64,000 nt of DNA, from positions 1-64,000 of the forward strand of contig CAZLDI010000016.1 in the NCBI GenBank assembly GCA_964558415.1. Reading direction: 5' to 3'. Numbering within the stretch: position 1 is the stretch's first letter; each line of letters starts with the position of its first letter. This document shows positions 8,248 through 16,348 of the stretch, piece after piece. This stretch comes from CAZLDI01 sp964558415 (GTDB lineage Bacteria > Chloroflexota > Dehalococcoidia > SM23-28-2 > RBG-16-64-32). The notes beneath the pieces were generated by a model. The model did no database searches. It was not told the DNA's origin and saw only the letters and a program-made list of their open reading frames with translations. A program made the translations under genes and the position numbers.

Positions 8248-10268
8248 GGAAGGTAGGCCACCGGGTCCACTGGCGATCCGTTGATCCACATCTCGAAGTG
8301 CAAGTGCGTCCCCGTGGACGCGCCGGCGCACCCGAGCCCTCCGACACGCTCCGAGGTCAAGACTTTCTGACCTTCGGAGACGTATATCTCCGAGAGATGC
8401 GCGTATATCGTCTGTGATCCGTCGCCGTGCGTGATACGGACATACCTGCCGAAATCGCGGTCGTCGTAGCTTACCGTGTCCACTACACCCGAGGCGGCAG
8501 CCAGAACAGGCGCTCCGTAGTAGCCGAGGCCGCCCACGTCGATCGCCCCGTGGATGTAGCCCGGGCGCTCCTCACCGAAACCGCTCGTGATCGGACCGTA
8601 GAACGGCCAGACATAGCCCGTGGACGACGGTACGTGCATCGCCTTGTAGCCGCTCAACTCCTGAATGAACGCCGATGCGGGAACACCCCCTGGGATCAGA
8701 ATTCGCATATCATCGTCGAGCTCGTCTGCTGAGCTCAGGTGATTGCCCGGGTACGCGACAATGTCGTCTGGATCGGCGCTGTAGGTCGCGGCGATCCCCT
8801 CAACGGTCTCGCCGGGCTCAACCTCATGGATGATCCCCGCTACCCCCGGCAGAAGTAGCCTGCGGCCTACCAGTAACCTGTCGTCAATGCCGTAGTCCGG
8901 ATTATTCCAGAGGATGTGGTCCGGGCAAACGTCGAACTCTTTGGAGATGGACATCAAGCTATCGCCGGACTTGATCGTGTAGGAGAAAAACGCCGGTGCC
9001 CTCACGCCGAAACGCATTGGTGCCGCGGACGGAGTGGGTGTGGGGGCAATGAACGCGAACACCGGCGCCGCAGAGGGGGTCGGCGCGGGCGTTTCGCTCA
9101 CCACGGTCTCGAGGACGGCGGGAGAGTGAAGGTAACCCAGTACCGCCTGCTGCGAATCTACCCCATAGGCTTCCGCCGTTGGCCCTTCGCCCCCTCCCGC
9201 GCTTCGGACTCCAAGGCCGGCTGCCAGCATTAGTGACAGGCCGAAAAACAGAACGTGAAGCAGATAGCGCTGGACGGATGGACGCCTTGGCTGGTCTGAA
9301 CCGGCATCATCGCTACGCAGCTCAGCCGCCGTTCGAATCACCGTGGGTTTCTCAATATCGGGTACTTCTTCTTCGTTGCGGACGGTGCGGACAACCACTG
9401 GCGCCAAGTCCGGTTCTTCGTCGGTGCCGGGGGTTGGCGGAAGCGGCGCATCCGCAGCGGGGGTGCCAATGGATTGCTGCGGAGGCTCGTTCGCGGCCTC
9501 GGGCGAAGGCTGGGTGCGCGGGCTATCACTTATTTCCGAATCCGCGGTGTATTCCAGAGGACCCGCGTCTGGTGGCGTGGGTCCTGGCTCCGCCGTGGCC
9601 GCAGCCGTCGCCTGCCCCGTATCTGACACCGCCCCAGGCGGTAACGACGCATCGGCCGGCGCAGCATCTACTCGCACAACCACTGCGTCTGAGCGCTCCA
9701 CCGTCGCGGCCGCTTCGGCCTCCGGCTCCGGCTCCCTCGGAGCCCCGGCCACAATGGTGAGGCCCAATCTCCTTCCGATATCAGTCACATCACCCAGGAG
9801 TTCTGCTATCGGTATATCTTCGACTTCGGACGCCAGACTTCCCTCTTGGGCTTCCTCCTTCGCGTCTCGGAACAGGTCCAGCAGGTCGTCGCCCAGCGCA
9901 TCATTGGACTCAATGCTGAGTCCCACCAGTGCGTCCAGCGGCGACGTCATCGCCTGTTCTTTAGCAGGGTCCGCCGCGCTCTGCGCCCCGGGCTCAAGCG
10001 CGGTGGCTGCCGGCGGCGTTTCCACCGAGGGGTCGTGTATCCTACCGACTTCCGTCAGCGCCTCGAGAGGGTCCGGTACCACCTCCGGCAGGGTAGGTGG
10101 CTCATCAAGCGACACCGGAGCGACTGGCTCAGTCGTCGCTTCCCGGCGCGCGCGCGCCTGTGCCATCACCTGCTCCCGTGCCAGAAGCAACTGGTCACCC
10201 GCCTCAGACTTGGCAGGCCCGCCATTCGGCGACGCCTTCTTGAAGGGAAGTATCCTCGGAAGTCTCAT
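8244..10268 (-). CDS. Membrane-anchored LysM/M23 peptidoglycan endopeptidase, last gene of archaellum operon
   Basis: 674 residues. A roughly 330-residue acidic, Pro/Ala-rich, low-complexity N-terminal region precedes one transmembrane helix (about 335-353). Arginines just before the helix predict a cytoplasmic N-terminus. Outside the membrane are a Pro/Thr linker, two LysM domains (about 429-475 and 479-526) and an M23 domain (about 552-674). The zinc/catalytic residues are kept: His573 and Asp577 (HGAID), His624 (YAHL), His655 and His657 (THLHFE). It should cut peptidoglycan cross-bridges. It starts 7 bp after arlJ, so it is transcribed with the archaellum genes and may open the wall for the filament. 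The cytoplasmic part carries PDPLEAL and SPLDAL motifs like those in ArlH. Confidence 0.9.
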   Translation of the reverse strand: MRLPRILPFKKASPNGGPAKSEAGDQLLLAREQVMAQARARREATTEPVAPVSLDEPPTLPEVVPDPLEALTEVGRIHDPSVETPPAATALEPGAQSAADPAKEQAMTSPLDALVGLSIESNDALGDDLLDLFRDAKEEAQEGSLASEVEDIPIAELLGDVTDIGRRLGLTIVAGAPREPEPEAEAAATVERSDAVVVRVDAAPADASLPPGAVSDTGQATAAATAEPGPTPPDAGPLEYTADSEISDSPRTQPSPEAANEPPQQSIGTPAADAPLPPTPGTDEEPDLAPVVVRTVRNEEEVPDIEKPTVIRTAAELRSDDAGSDQPRRPSVQRYLLHVLFFGLSLMLAAGLGVRSAGGGEGPTAEAYGVDSQQAVLGYLHSPAVLETVVSETPAPTPSAAPVFAFIAPTPTPSAAPMRFGVRAPAFFSYTIKSGDSLMSISKEFDVCPDHILWNNPDYGIDDRLLVGRRLLLPGVAGIIHEVEPGETVEGIAATYSADPDDIVAYPGNHLSSADELDDDMRILIPGGVPASAFIQELSGYKAMHVPSSTGYVWPFYGPITSGFGEERPGYIHGAIDVGGLGYYGAPVLAAASGVVDTVSYDDRDFGRYVRITHGDGSQTIYAHLSEIYVSEGQKVLTSERVGGLGCAGASTGTHLHFEMWINGSPVDPVAYLP

Positions 10269-10275
10269 CGGCTTG

Positions 10276-11841
10276 TTATTGACCCTCCGGCGGAGCCAGC
10301 GTGTCGGAGAACATCATTTGCGCCAGGGGCGGCACGCCCATCAGCAATAGTCCGCTCGTTATGAGCGTTAGCCCGCCGAACAGCGCTACCTTGTATGAGT
10401 GGCCACCTGATGCCGCCTTCGGTGCGAAGGCATTGATCGCTGTAAGAGCAAGGATCACGCCGATTACCATCATCCTGATGAATCCCGTATCAAACGACTG
10501 GAACGAAAGCGCGCCCGGTATGCCGATGTCCTCCGGCCTGATCGTGGAAGCGTTCTCGGTGTTGGCGATCGCCTGCGCTTCCACAAGCTTCACATTGAAC
10601 GCGCTGACGACTTCGCTCACGAAGACCATCGTGCCGATCAGCGCCACGTGCATAGGAATGACCACATAGTTGAATGTCGATGCCACGAGCTTCCGCTTCG
10701 CCCTCAACAACCACACTCTCAATGCCATGTCTGAGGAGAATCGCCCAACCTTCTCAGGCTCGCCGCCCCAGTCGTTGCCATCCCAGAATGCGCGTACGGT
10801 CCTGTGCACCAGTTCACTACCCGTCTCCGCCATGAACCGGCTCCAGCACAACCCCGTGTTAATACCGCAGGCCACCCGCTTCAGCAGGTTTATCAGCTCT
10901 GGCTCCAGGGAACCGATGGCGCGCGCGTCGATGTGACCGAGGCTCTCTATCACCGTGCTGCCACGAGCGGCCGTAACACCGCCCAGCGCGCGCAGGAAGT
11001 CCGCGATATCGCGGTCCCGAGCGTCTATCTTCTGTTCGAGGAGGGTCGTGGTGACGCCCACGGGCAGTACGATGATGCCGGCGACGATAAGCGCAAGGCC
11101 CATGCTGCCCAGGACGCCAAAGGTGACAAGACCTACCAGCAGCGCCGTCGGAAGCAGAATCCTTGCCATCTTCGTCATGCGCTTCTGTTCCTCCGACCTG
11201 TGTTCCAGCTTGTGGACCACGGGGTCATAGGGAGCTATCCGGTAGATCAGGTACGCCCCCATCGCTGCCGCTAAGATCGCCACCAGTTCCACCACAACCA
11301 TGAACAGCAACCCCAGGTTGTAGATCATGTTGGAGATCAGCGCCACGAGGACAATTAGGTTGCAGGACACCATCAACGCCACAAAGGCATCGGTCCATTT
11401 GCGTAGCGCCTCTATCGCCCGCTCGTACTCGTTCGTATAGTCGTCCATCATTACCTGTGTCTCGCGCGCCAGGAAGACCGTCTCGGGCTCGCCGGAGGCC
11501 ATTGAGTTACCGAAGCGCAGAAGGAACTGACGCATGACCTCGTCCTTTGTCGTCTTTGAGACGACGTGGCACGCGTGAGAGTAGTCGTAGCCCAGGCTCT
11601 GGACCAGGTTCGCCACCCGCGCGAAGTACGGTGACGGCAGGTAACCCAGCTCCGAGGCGCTGTCGAAAATCTGCTCGCGGCTCAGGTTGGCCGTGGAAAC
11701 GGACGAAAGATACGTCAGGACAGTGAGCAGGTCGAACTGGCTCTGGTTCATGTCAAGAAGCATGGAGTTCTTGACGGCAGACAGAGCCGGGGACCGGCCG
11801 GAGCCGATGGGGGTACTAGAAGAGTCCTTGTTTCCTGGCAT
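10276..11841 (-). CDS. arlJ: Archaellum membrane platform protein ArlJ (FlaJ)
   Basis: 521 residues, with the polytopic layout of FlaJ/T2SSF proteins. Transmembrane clusters lie at about 165-220 and 235-275, and another group at about 395-515. Two cytoplasmic helical domains carry conserved-looking segments such as LRALGGVTAARGSTVIESL. ArlJ is the membrane platform on which the ArlI motor ATPase acts. The start codon lies 26 bp inside arlI, an overlap like those in archaeal arl operons; a later start near residue 27 is possible because the ribosome-binding site is weak. Length is close to archaeal FlaJ. Confidence 0.88.
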   Translation of the reverse strand: MPGNKDSSSTPIGSGRSPALSAVKNSMLLDMNQSQFDLLTVLTYLSSVSTANLSREQIFDSASELGYLPSPYFARVANLVQSLGYDYSHACHVVSKTTKDEVMRQFLLRFGNSMASGEPETVFLARETQVMMDDYTNEYERAIEALRKWTDAFVALMVSCNLIVLVALISNMIYNLGLLFMVVVELVAILAAAMGAYLIYRIAPYDPVVHKLEHRSEEQKRMTKMARILLPTALLVGLVTFGVLGSMGLALIVAGIIVLPVGVTTTLLEQKIDARDRDIADFLRALGGVTAARGSTVIESLGHIDARAIGSLEPELINLLKRVACGINTGLCWSRFMAETGSELVHRTVRAFWDGNDWGGEPEKVGRFSSDMALRVWLLRAKRKLVASTFNYVVIPMHVALIGTMVFVSEVVSAFNVKLVEAQAIANTENASTIRPEDIGIPGALSFQSFDTGFIRMMVIGVILALTAINAFAPKAASGGHSYKVALFGGLTLITSGLLLMGVPPLAQMMFSDTLAPPEGQ

Positions 11842-13537
11842 TTCCCAGTACCCTGTACAGTTCGTAGAAGTCAGAGATGTTGGACGATTTGTGTAGCTTC
11901 TCCAGCACCTTCGCCCGCCGGTCTATCTCCTGGTAGATGCGGCGACGCTGGTTCGGTGGGATTCCGCGCGCCGGTGCCACCTTGTTCTCCAGCAAATAGC
12001 TGTTCATGTAACCCGTGAACTCGTGGACATCCGTGATTGGGTCCCAGTGGAACGTCTCGGCATACGAGAACGAATCGGTTACGGAGTCGTAGCCGAACAG
12101 CTCGTTGATCGAAAGAATTCGCCGCCCCACCTTGCCGTTCGGCAGCTTGACGGCGCTGGCGATGACCACGAGGTTCAGGTTATCGATGTAGGACTTCGGG
12201 ACGCTGATCGGTGCAGCCGTCACACGCTGTATCAGCTTCTCCACCGTAGCCGCGTGGAACGTCGCCATCACAGCATGGCCGGTCTGCATAGCCTGGAACG
12301 CGATATTCCCCTCTTCGCCGCGGATCTCACCAACGATGATCTCGTTAGGCCGCTGCCGCAGCGCCGCTTTCAACAGGTCGAACATGGTCACGCTGGCCGC
12401 TTCGCCGGCCGCTCCACGTACCACTTCTCGTAGCCAGTTCGGATGCGGGACCTGCACCTCTGGCGTGTCCTCCACCGTCACAATTTTGGCGCCCGCATCA
12501 ATGAACGTGGTCAGCGCATTGAGCAGCGTCGTCTTGCCTGATGCCGTCTCTCCGGAGACCCACATGTTCATGCCCTCTTCAATCATGATCGAGAGGTAGG
12601 CGATCATCTGGTACGTGCAGGCGCCGCCGGCAACAACGTCCATCACGCTCAGGGGCGTCGCGGTGAACTTGCGGATCGTAAAGTTGCTGCCCCGCTTGGA
12701 GACCTCTTCGCCGTAGACTATGTTCACGCGCGAACCGTCCGGCAGGGTTGCGTCGACGATCGGTTTTCGGTAGGTGACCGGCTTGTTGATGCGCTCCGAG
12801 GTGCGCCGCAGGAACGCGTCAAGGTCGTCATGCTTGTCGAAGATGATCGCGGACTTGAGCGCCTTCAGCACCTTGTGCTCGATGAAGACCGGTCCCAGTC
12901 CCGCGCAGCTAATGTCCTCAATATTCGGGTCCAGGATCAGCGGCTGCAGGATGCCCAGGCCAACCTTGTCTCGCAGCAGCAGATAGCGCACCGCGTCCAG
13001 GTCTACCTGCCCCAGCGTCATGCGGGAACCCCGTCGCGGCTTTTTCCAGCCGCTATCTGCGGGACGCAGGCTCCCATCGCTCCCTACCGTGACTACGCGG
13101 TCCAGGGCGTTCAAGAGGACCTCTCGCTGCTCTTCATTGTTCTCCGGTTGGTGATACTTGTGCACGGCGTCCACCAACAGCTCTTCGACGATCTCCATGA
13201 GCGAGTCGTAGTCGCTGAGGATCGTCGGCTCAATCGGGATGTAGTAGTTGCGCGCGTCGTGCGCGTCCGCCAGGATGTGCGCAAAGGTAGCGTTGCCAAC
13301 TGGATAGATGAGGTTCGGGGACTCGTTCGCCCCCGCCTTCCGGTCCAGCTTTGCGTGGTATTCCGGCGAACCCGTCTCGGCCACTGGAAGCGTGTGCAGG
13401 TAACGTCGCAGGTGCGCGTGCTCATCAACCAGTTCACGCAGCTCAGCGGGAAGCGGCCCGCAGACGGCGCAGCTCGAGGAGACATGCGAGCCGTCCGACC
13501 AACCGATGTCCGGGAAGGGTAACGCAACGTACGGCAT
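11816..13537 (-). CDS. arlI: Archaellum motor/assembly ATPase ArlI (FlaI)
   Basis: 573 residues of the secretion-ATPase superfamily. The N-terminal domain contains one CxxC pair (Cys23/Cys26). The ATPase core has Walker A GETASGKTT (329-337), the Asp box VEDTPEVQ, a Walker B-like segment IIVGEIRGEE (400-409) and the His box GHAVMATFHAAT (420-431). The EDTPE/QVPHPNW arrangement and the long N-terminal region fit archaeal FlaI rather than bacterial PilB or PilT. ArlI powers both assembly and rotation. It lies 7 bp downstream of arlH, the usual H-I-J order. Confidence 0.92.
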   Translation of the reverse strand: MPYVALPFPDIGWSDGSHVSSSCAVCGPLPAELRELVDEHAHLRRYLHTLPVAETGSPEYHAKLDRKAGANESPNLIYPVGNATFAHILADAHDARNYYIPIEPTILSDYDSLMEIVEELLVDAVHKYHQPENNEEQREVLLNALDRVVTVGSDGSLRPADSGWKKPRRGSRMTLGQVDLDAVRYLLLRDKVGLGILQPLILDPNIEDISCAGLGPVFIEHKVLKALKSAIIFDKHDDLDAFLRRTSERINKPVTYRKPIVDATLPDGSRVNIVYGEEVSKRGSNFTIRKFTATPLSVMDVVAGGACTYQMIAYLSIMIEEGMNMWVSGETASGKTTLLNALTTFIDAGAKIVTVEDTPEVQVPHPNWLREVVRGAAGEAASVTMFDLLKAALRQRPNEIIVGEIRGEEGNIAFQAMQTGHAVMATFHAATVEKLIQRVTAAPISVPKSYIDNLNLVVIASAVKLPNGKVGRRILSINELFGYDSVTDSFSYAETFHWDPITDVHEFTGYMNSYLLENKVAPARGIPPNQRRRIYQEIDRRAKVLEKLHKSSNISDFYELYRVLGNARKQGLF

Positions 13538-13544
13538 CTCTGCA

Positions 13545-14459
13545 TCAAGCTTTTGTCTTGGATATCGGGATGCTCTTCAGCCCCAGCCCGGTGGCAACGC
13601 TGAAGCTAACGGAGTTGCCCACCGTCTTTGTAGCGCCGCGGATCTTGGACACCTCCAGCGTCCGCACCACCTGACCGCCCAGCTCCTCAATGCTCAACTT
13701 CAAGTGCGCGTCCACAATGGAGCCGGCGCGCAGGCGCAGGGATTCGTTAATCGCGTAGGAGTGCAGCGTCACGATGATCGTCCGTCCCAGCTCCGCCAGC
13801 TCCTTGCACGTCGCCAGAAATGACAGGACGAACCGAGCGTCGAACTGAAAGAGAAGCGGCGTGATGGAGTCCACAATCAGCAAGTCATACTTGTCGCCCT
13901 TCTCCACGAATTTGAGCAGATTCCGCGTCATCTGCTCCGCGCGTTCCTGGTCGACGCGCAAGTTTGATTGAAAGAGCGAGAGCCGGCCGACCAGATAGTA
14001 GTCCATTACGGGCATGCCCAGGGTCTCCATGGAATCCATGAGCTCCCGCGCCGTGCATTCCGAAAGAAATACGCCCGCCCTCAAGCCCTCCTTTAGCGCC
14101 CCGTACATGAGCTGCTGCACAACAACGCTCTTACCGGCTTCTGGATCTCCCTCCACCAGGGTGACTGTGTTCAGCGAGAGGCCGCCCCCCAGCTTCTTGT
14201 CCATATCCATGACGCCCAGGGCTATGACCCGCGGTATGGCCTCTTCGGGCTCTTCCTCCTCGGACATCTCATCGTCCGCCTCCGCGTGACTCTCAAGTCC
14301 CGCCATAGGGTCCGGCGCTGGGGCCACATCCCCCTCAGAAGCGACCGGAGGCTGAGTCAGCTCCGCCAGCGGGTCAGGAACGGGGGCCACCTCAGGCGCC
14401 GTATCAGCAACCGCAGTCGCGCCGGGCGTCAGGAGTTCGGTTGTGGCTTCAGCTTCCAT
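13545..14459 (-). CDS. arlH: Archaellum RecA-like regulator ArlH (FlaH) with extended acidic N-terminus
   Basis: 304 residues. The C-terminal two thirds is a KaiC/RecA-like domain with Walker A GDPEAGKS (104-111) and Walker B LLIVD (193-197), typical of ArlH, which binds ATP and gates ArlI. The unusual part is the first 75 residues or so: acidic, Pro/Ala-rich and probably disordered, with two copies of a PDP[LM]xxL motif (28-34 and 49-55). The same motif occurs in the cytoplasmic tail of the M23 hydrolase at the end of the operon. A shorter in-frame start could give a normal-length ArlH, but composition and the gap to arlG favour the long form. Confidence 0.88.
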   Translation of the reverse strand: MEAEATTELLTPGATAVADTAPEVAPVPDPLAELTQPPVASEGDVAPAPDPMAGLESHAEADDEMSEEEEPEEAIPRVIALGVMDMDKKLGGGLSLNTVTLVEGDPEAGKSVVVQQLMYGALKEGLRAGVFLSECTARELMDSMETLGMPVMDYYLVGRLSLFQSNLRVDQERAEQMTRNLLKFVEKGDKYDLLIVDSITPLLFQFDARFVLSFLATCKELAELGRTIIVTLHSYAINESLRLRAGSIVDAHLKLSIEELGGQVVRTLEVSKIRGATKTVGNSVSFSVATGLGLKSIPISKTKA

Positions 14460-14477
14460 TCCTCAATCCGCTCCAGA

Positions 14478-14981
14478 TCAGAAGTAGACCGTGTATGAAA
14501 CACCGGTATCGGATGTCAGCACGAACCAGCGGTCGGCGCTCGCCACCGTTGCCGGGCCAAGCTGTATGCGGATCGTCATCAATTCGCCGGTGTCCAGCTT
14601 GCCGGGGTTGCGGGCGTCCGGCGCGATCGCCGTGATCGTCCACGTGTTATCCGGCTGGATCGCGTCCTCCGTGTAGGGCAGCCACGTGCTGTGGCGCTGC
14701 AGGTCCGCACCGTTGTAACTGATTATCATGTCCATGTGGGCGAAGTCCTCCAGCACTGTCCTCCCGTCGTTCGCGACGACTGCGGTCACATCCACGCCGG
14801 TCGCGCCCACCACACTGGAGACGACCGACAGGTCTGTGCCGAGGCGCTCTTCAGAGATCGCCTCCATCTCGCGCCACGACTCGTTCACCGTGGTCAGCGA
14901 ATTATGCGTTACATCCGCGATCAACACCCCTGCCAGGACCATGATCGCTGCGATGAGAAGCGCGGGAATCGTGTGTTCCAC
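14478..14981 (-). CDS. arlG: Archaellum stator/minor component, ArlG position
   Basis: 167 residues: one N-terminal hydrophobic helix (IPALLIAAIMVLAGVLIADV) without an obvious class III cleavage site, then a beta-rich extracytoplasmic domain. This is the architecture of ArlF/ArlG, which in archaea anchor the motor to the S-layer or pseudo-periplasm. It is named ArlG because it lies directly before arlH, as in archaeal operons. Sequence identity alone does not separate ArlF from ArlG, so the two names could be swapped. Spacing is 18 bp to arlH and 9 bp from arlF. Confidence 0.72.
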   Translation of the reverse strand: MEHTIPALLIAAIMVLAGVLIADVTHNSLTTVNESWREMEAISEERLGTDLSVVSSVVGATGVDVTAVVANDGRTVLEDFAHMDMIISYNGADLQRHSTWLPYTEDAIQPDNTWTITAIAPDARNPGKLDTGELMTIRIQLGPATVASADRWFVLTSDTGVSYTVYF

Positions 14982-14990
14982 AACAGTAAC

Positions 14991-15494
14991 CTAAAGCGAA
15001 AACGTCCTACTGGCCGTGATACCGTTGGGCAGCACGATGGTGCTGATGTAGTCGGTCCCGGCGGCCAGGTTGTAGTCCAGATAAACGGTGATTCGGAGCG
15101 TCGCGAAGGGCGTCCACTCCGTGTCGTTCTCAAGTTGGTATTGCCAGCAGGGTTCAGTCCGTGGCGGTGGCACCGGATTAGGGCACGTTGGCAAACTGTC
15201 ATAGTCGATGCGTTCGAAGGCATCGACCTCTCCGAAGAAAACGTCGATCTTGTTCAGCGACGGTATGTTGATCGCGCCAACGTTCTTCGCCCAGATCTGG
15301 ACACTGTCCTGTCCATCGATGCCGGCCGTCTCAATGACCTTGACATCACTCCGCAGGCGCGTGCCCACAACGTCGCTCGCGGCCACGATGTCGCTGCTCG
15401 TCCGCTGGATAGCCGGCAAGACGGAGTTGATCACGACCACCGTCGCTACGATCGCCGCGATCATTAGCAGCAGGGAGGTTATGACCTTGTCCAC
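14991..15494 (-). CDS. arlF: Archaellum stator/minor component, ArlF position
   Basis: 167 residues with an N-terminal hydrophobic helix (SLLLMIAAIVATVVVINSV) and a beta-sandwich-like domain. The domain contains VQIWAKNVG, a pattern that recurs in archaeal FlaF/FlaG proteins. A Pro-rich insert with two cysteines (CPNPVPPPRTEPC) interrupts it and may form a disulfide. Position after arlCDE and before arlG suggests ArlF, although the KNxG motif could equally indicate ArlG. In a bacterium without an S-layer the ligand of this stator would have to differ, possibly the wall itself. Confidence 0.72.
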   Translation of the reverse strand: MDKVITSLLLMIAAIVATVVVINSVLPAIQRTSSDIVAASDVVGTRLRSDVKVIETAGIDGQDSVQIWAKNVGAINIPSLNKIDVFFGEVDAFERIDYDSLPTCPNPVPPPRTEPCWQYQLENDTEWTPFATLRITVYLDYNLAAGTDYISTIVLPNGITASRTFSL

Positions 15495-15535
15495 GACTTA
15501 CCTCCAGTTGTCCGGGCCGTGGGGGCATGATCGAT

Positions 15536-16273
15536 TCAGAGCGAGGCCAGCCTGTCGAGGTCCTGCATGACCTTGATCCAGGCAAGCCTTTCTTCGTCAG
15601 ATGTCTTGAGCAGTTCCTGCAAGTGGGCGAGGGCGCGAATGATGTTGGGGGGAAGCGCGCCCCAGAGTCTGTGCATCGCGATCACATGCTCAAGATTCTC
15701 AGCGCCGATCGTCGCTAACGCCTCCGTCACCCAGGACGACAGACTGGCGCCCGCGGTTATCGGCGGCAGGTTCGCCATGTACATCGTTGGTATCTCCGTA
15801 TCTAGTGCAGGCCGATCGAACTCAGGCTCGGAGCGCCTCTTCCGGCGACCCGCAGCGGCTGCCGCCTCGCGGTCGGACTGCCTTGACCCGGCGGCGTCGC
15901 GAGGATCACCTGATTCGGGCGCGTCCTCAATCAGCGGCGCGTCCGCTCCCTCCGCCACCGCAACCGGATTCGCGTCCACCGTCGCAACGCCTGTCTCCGC
16001 CTCGTCAATTCCCAGCGCGGAAGCGGGTATCGTCTTGGTGTTTGCCGGCGCCGAATCGGCGGCAGTCGCCGCCTCGTGAGCAGCAACCTCGGAGGCCATG
16101 GCGCGCGCCGTCGTATTCAGGTCCATGCGGATGAACGCTGACTGGTTGTCTTCGCCCAGAGGGTTCACCTTCTCCAGGACGACCTCACGGATATCGAGGA
16201 GGACATTGCGTATCTCCGCCTTGAGGACCTTTAACTCGTCCTCCAGCTCTTTGATCTTCGCGTTGACTTCCAT
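15536..16273 (-). CDS. arlCDE: ArlCDE-like motor scaffold (FlaD/E-domain protein)
   Basis: 245 residues in three parts. An N-terminal coiled coil (IKELEDELKVLKAEIRNVL, residues 7-25) is followed by a long acidic Ala/Pro linker (about 65-155). The C-terminal domain (about 163-245) contains YMANLPP, SSWVTEAL and a helical region, matching the FlaD/FlaE domain of archaea. ArlC/D/E form the cytoplasmic ring around the motor in euryarchaea and connect it to chemotaxis. Here one protein appears to cover the role. The start at 16273 lies directly next to a hairpin whose loop contains the AGGAG site. Confidence 0.78.
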   Translation of the reverse strand: MEVNAKIKELEDELKVLKAEIRNVLLDIREVVLEKVNPLGEDNQSAFIRMDLNTTARAMASEVAAHEAATAADSAPANTKTIPASALGIDEAETGVATVDANPVAVAEGADAPLIEDAPESGDPRDAAGSRQSDREAAAAAGRRKRRSEPEFDRPALDTEIPTMYMANLPPITAGASLSSWVTEALATIGAENLEHVIAMHRLWGALPPNIIRALAHLQELLKTSDEERLAWIKVMQDLDRLASL

Positions 16274-16299
16274 GGCCTGAGCTGCTCCTGATTCAGGCC
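16274..16299 (-). promoter_or_regulatory. Hairpin enclosing the arlCDE ribosome-binding site
   Basis: A perfect 7-bp inverted repeat, GGCCTGA (16274-16280) and TCAGGCC (16293-16299), surrounds a 12-base loop. On the transcribed strand the loop carries AGGAG (16285-16289), and the ATG of arlCDE follows the stem immediately. Folding would hinder initiation, which could lower expression of the motor genes relative to the archaellins upstream. Confidence 0.5.
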
Positions 16300-16306
16300 C
16301 CGATTA

Positions 16307-16338
16307 CGCCCCTACCATTTGGTGGCTCGTCGGGGGCG
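16307..16338 (-). other. GC-rich stem-loop between last archaellin and arlCDE
   Basis: CGCCCC (16307-16312) pairs with GGGGCG (16333-16338) around a 20-base loop that contains a small ACCA/TGGT inner stem. It lies just after the last archaellin stop and has no T-run, so it is not a standard terminator. It could protect the 3' end of the archaellin message after processing, or pause transcription. Confidence 0.35.
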
Positions 16339-16348
16339 CCATCAAGGA

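Noticed and set aside
9343..10350. Long Ser/Ala-rich plus-strand frame over the M23 gene
   Set aside because: It is the antisense of the low-complexity Pro/Ala/Glu tail; composition explains the open frame.
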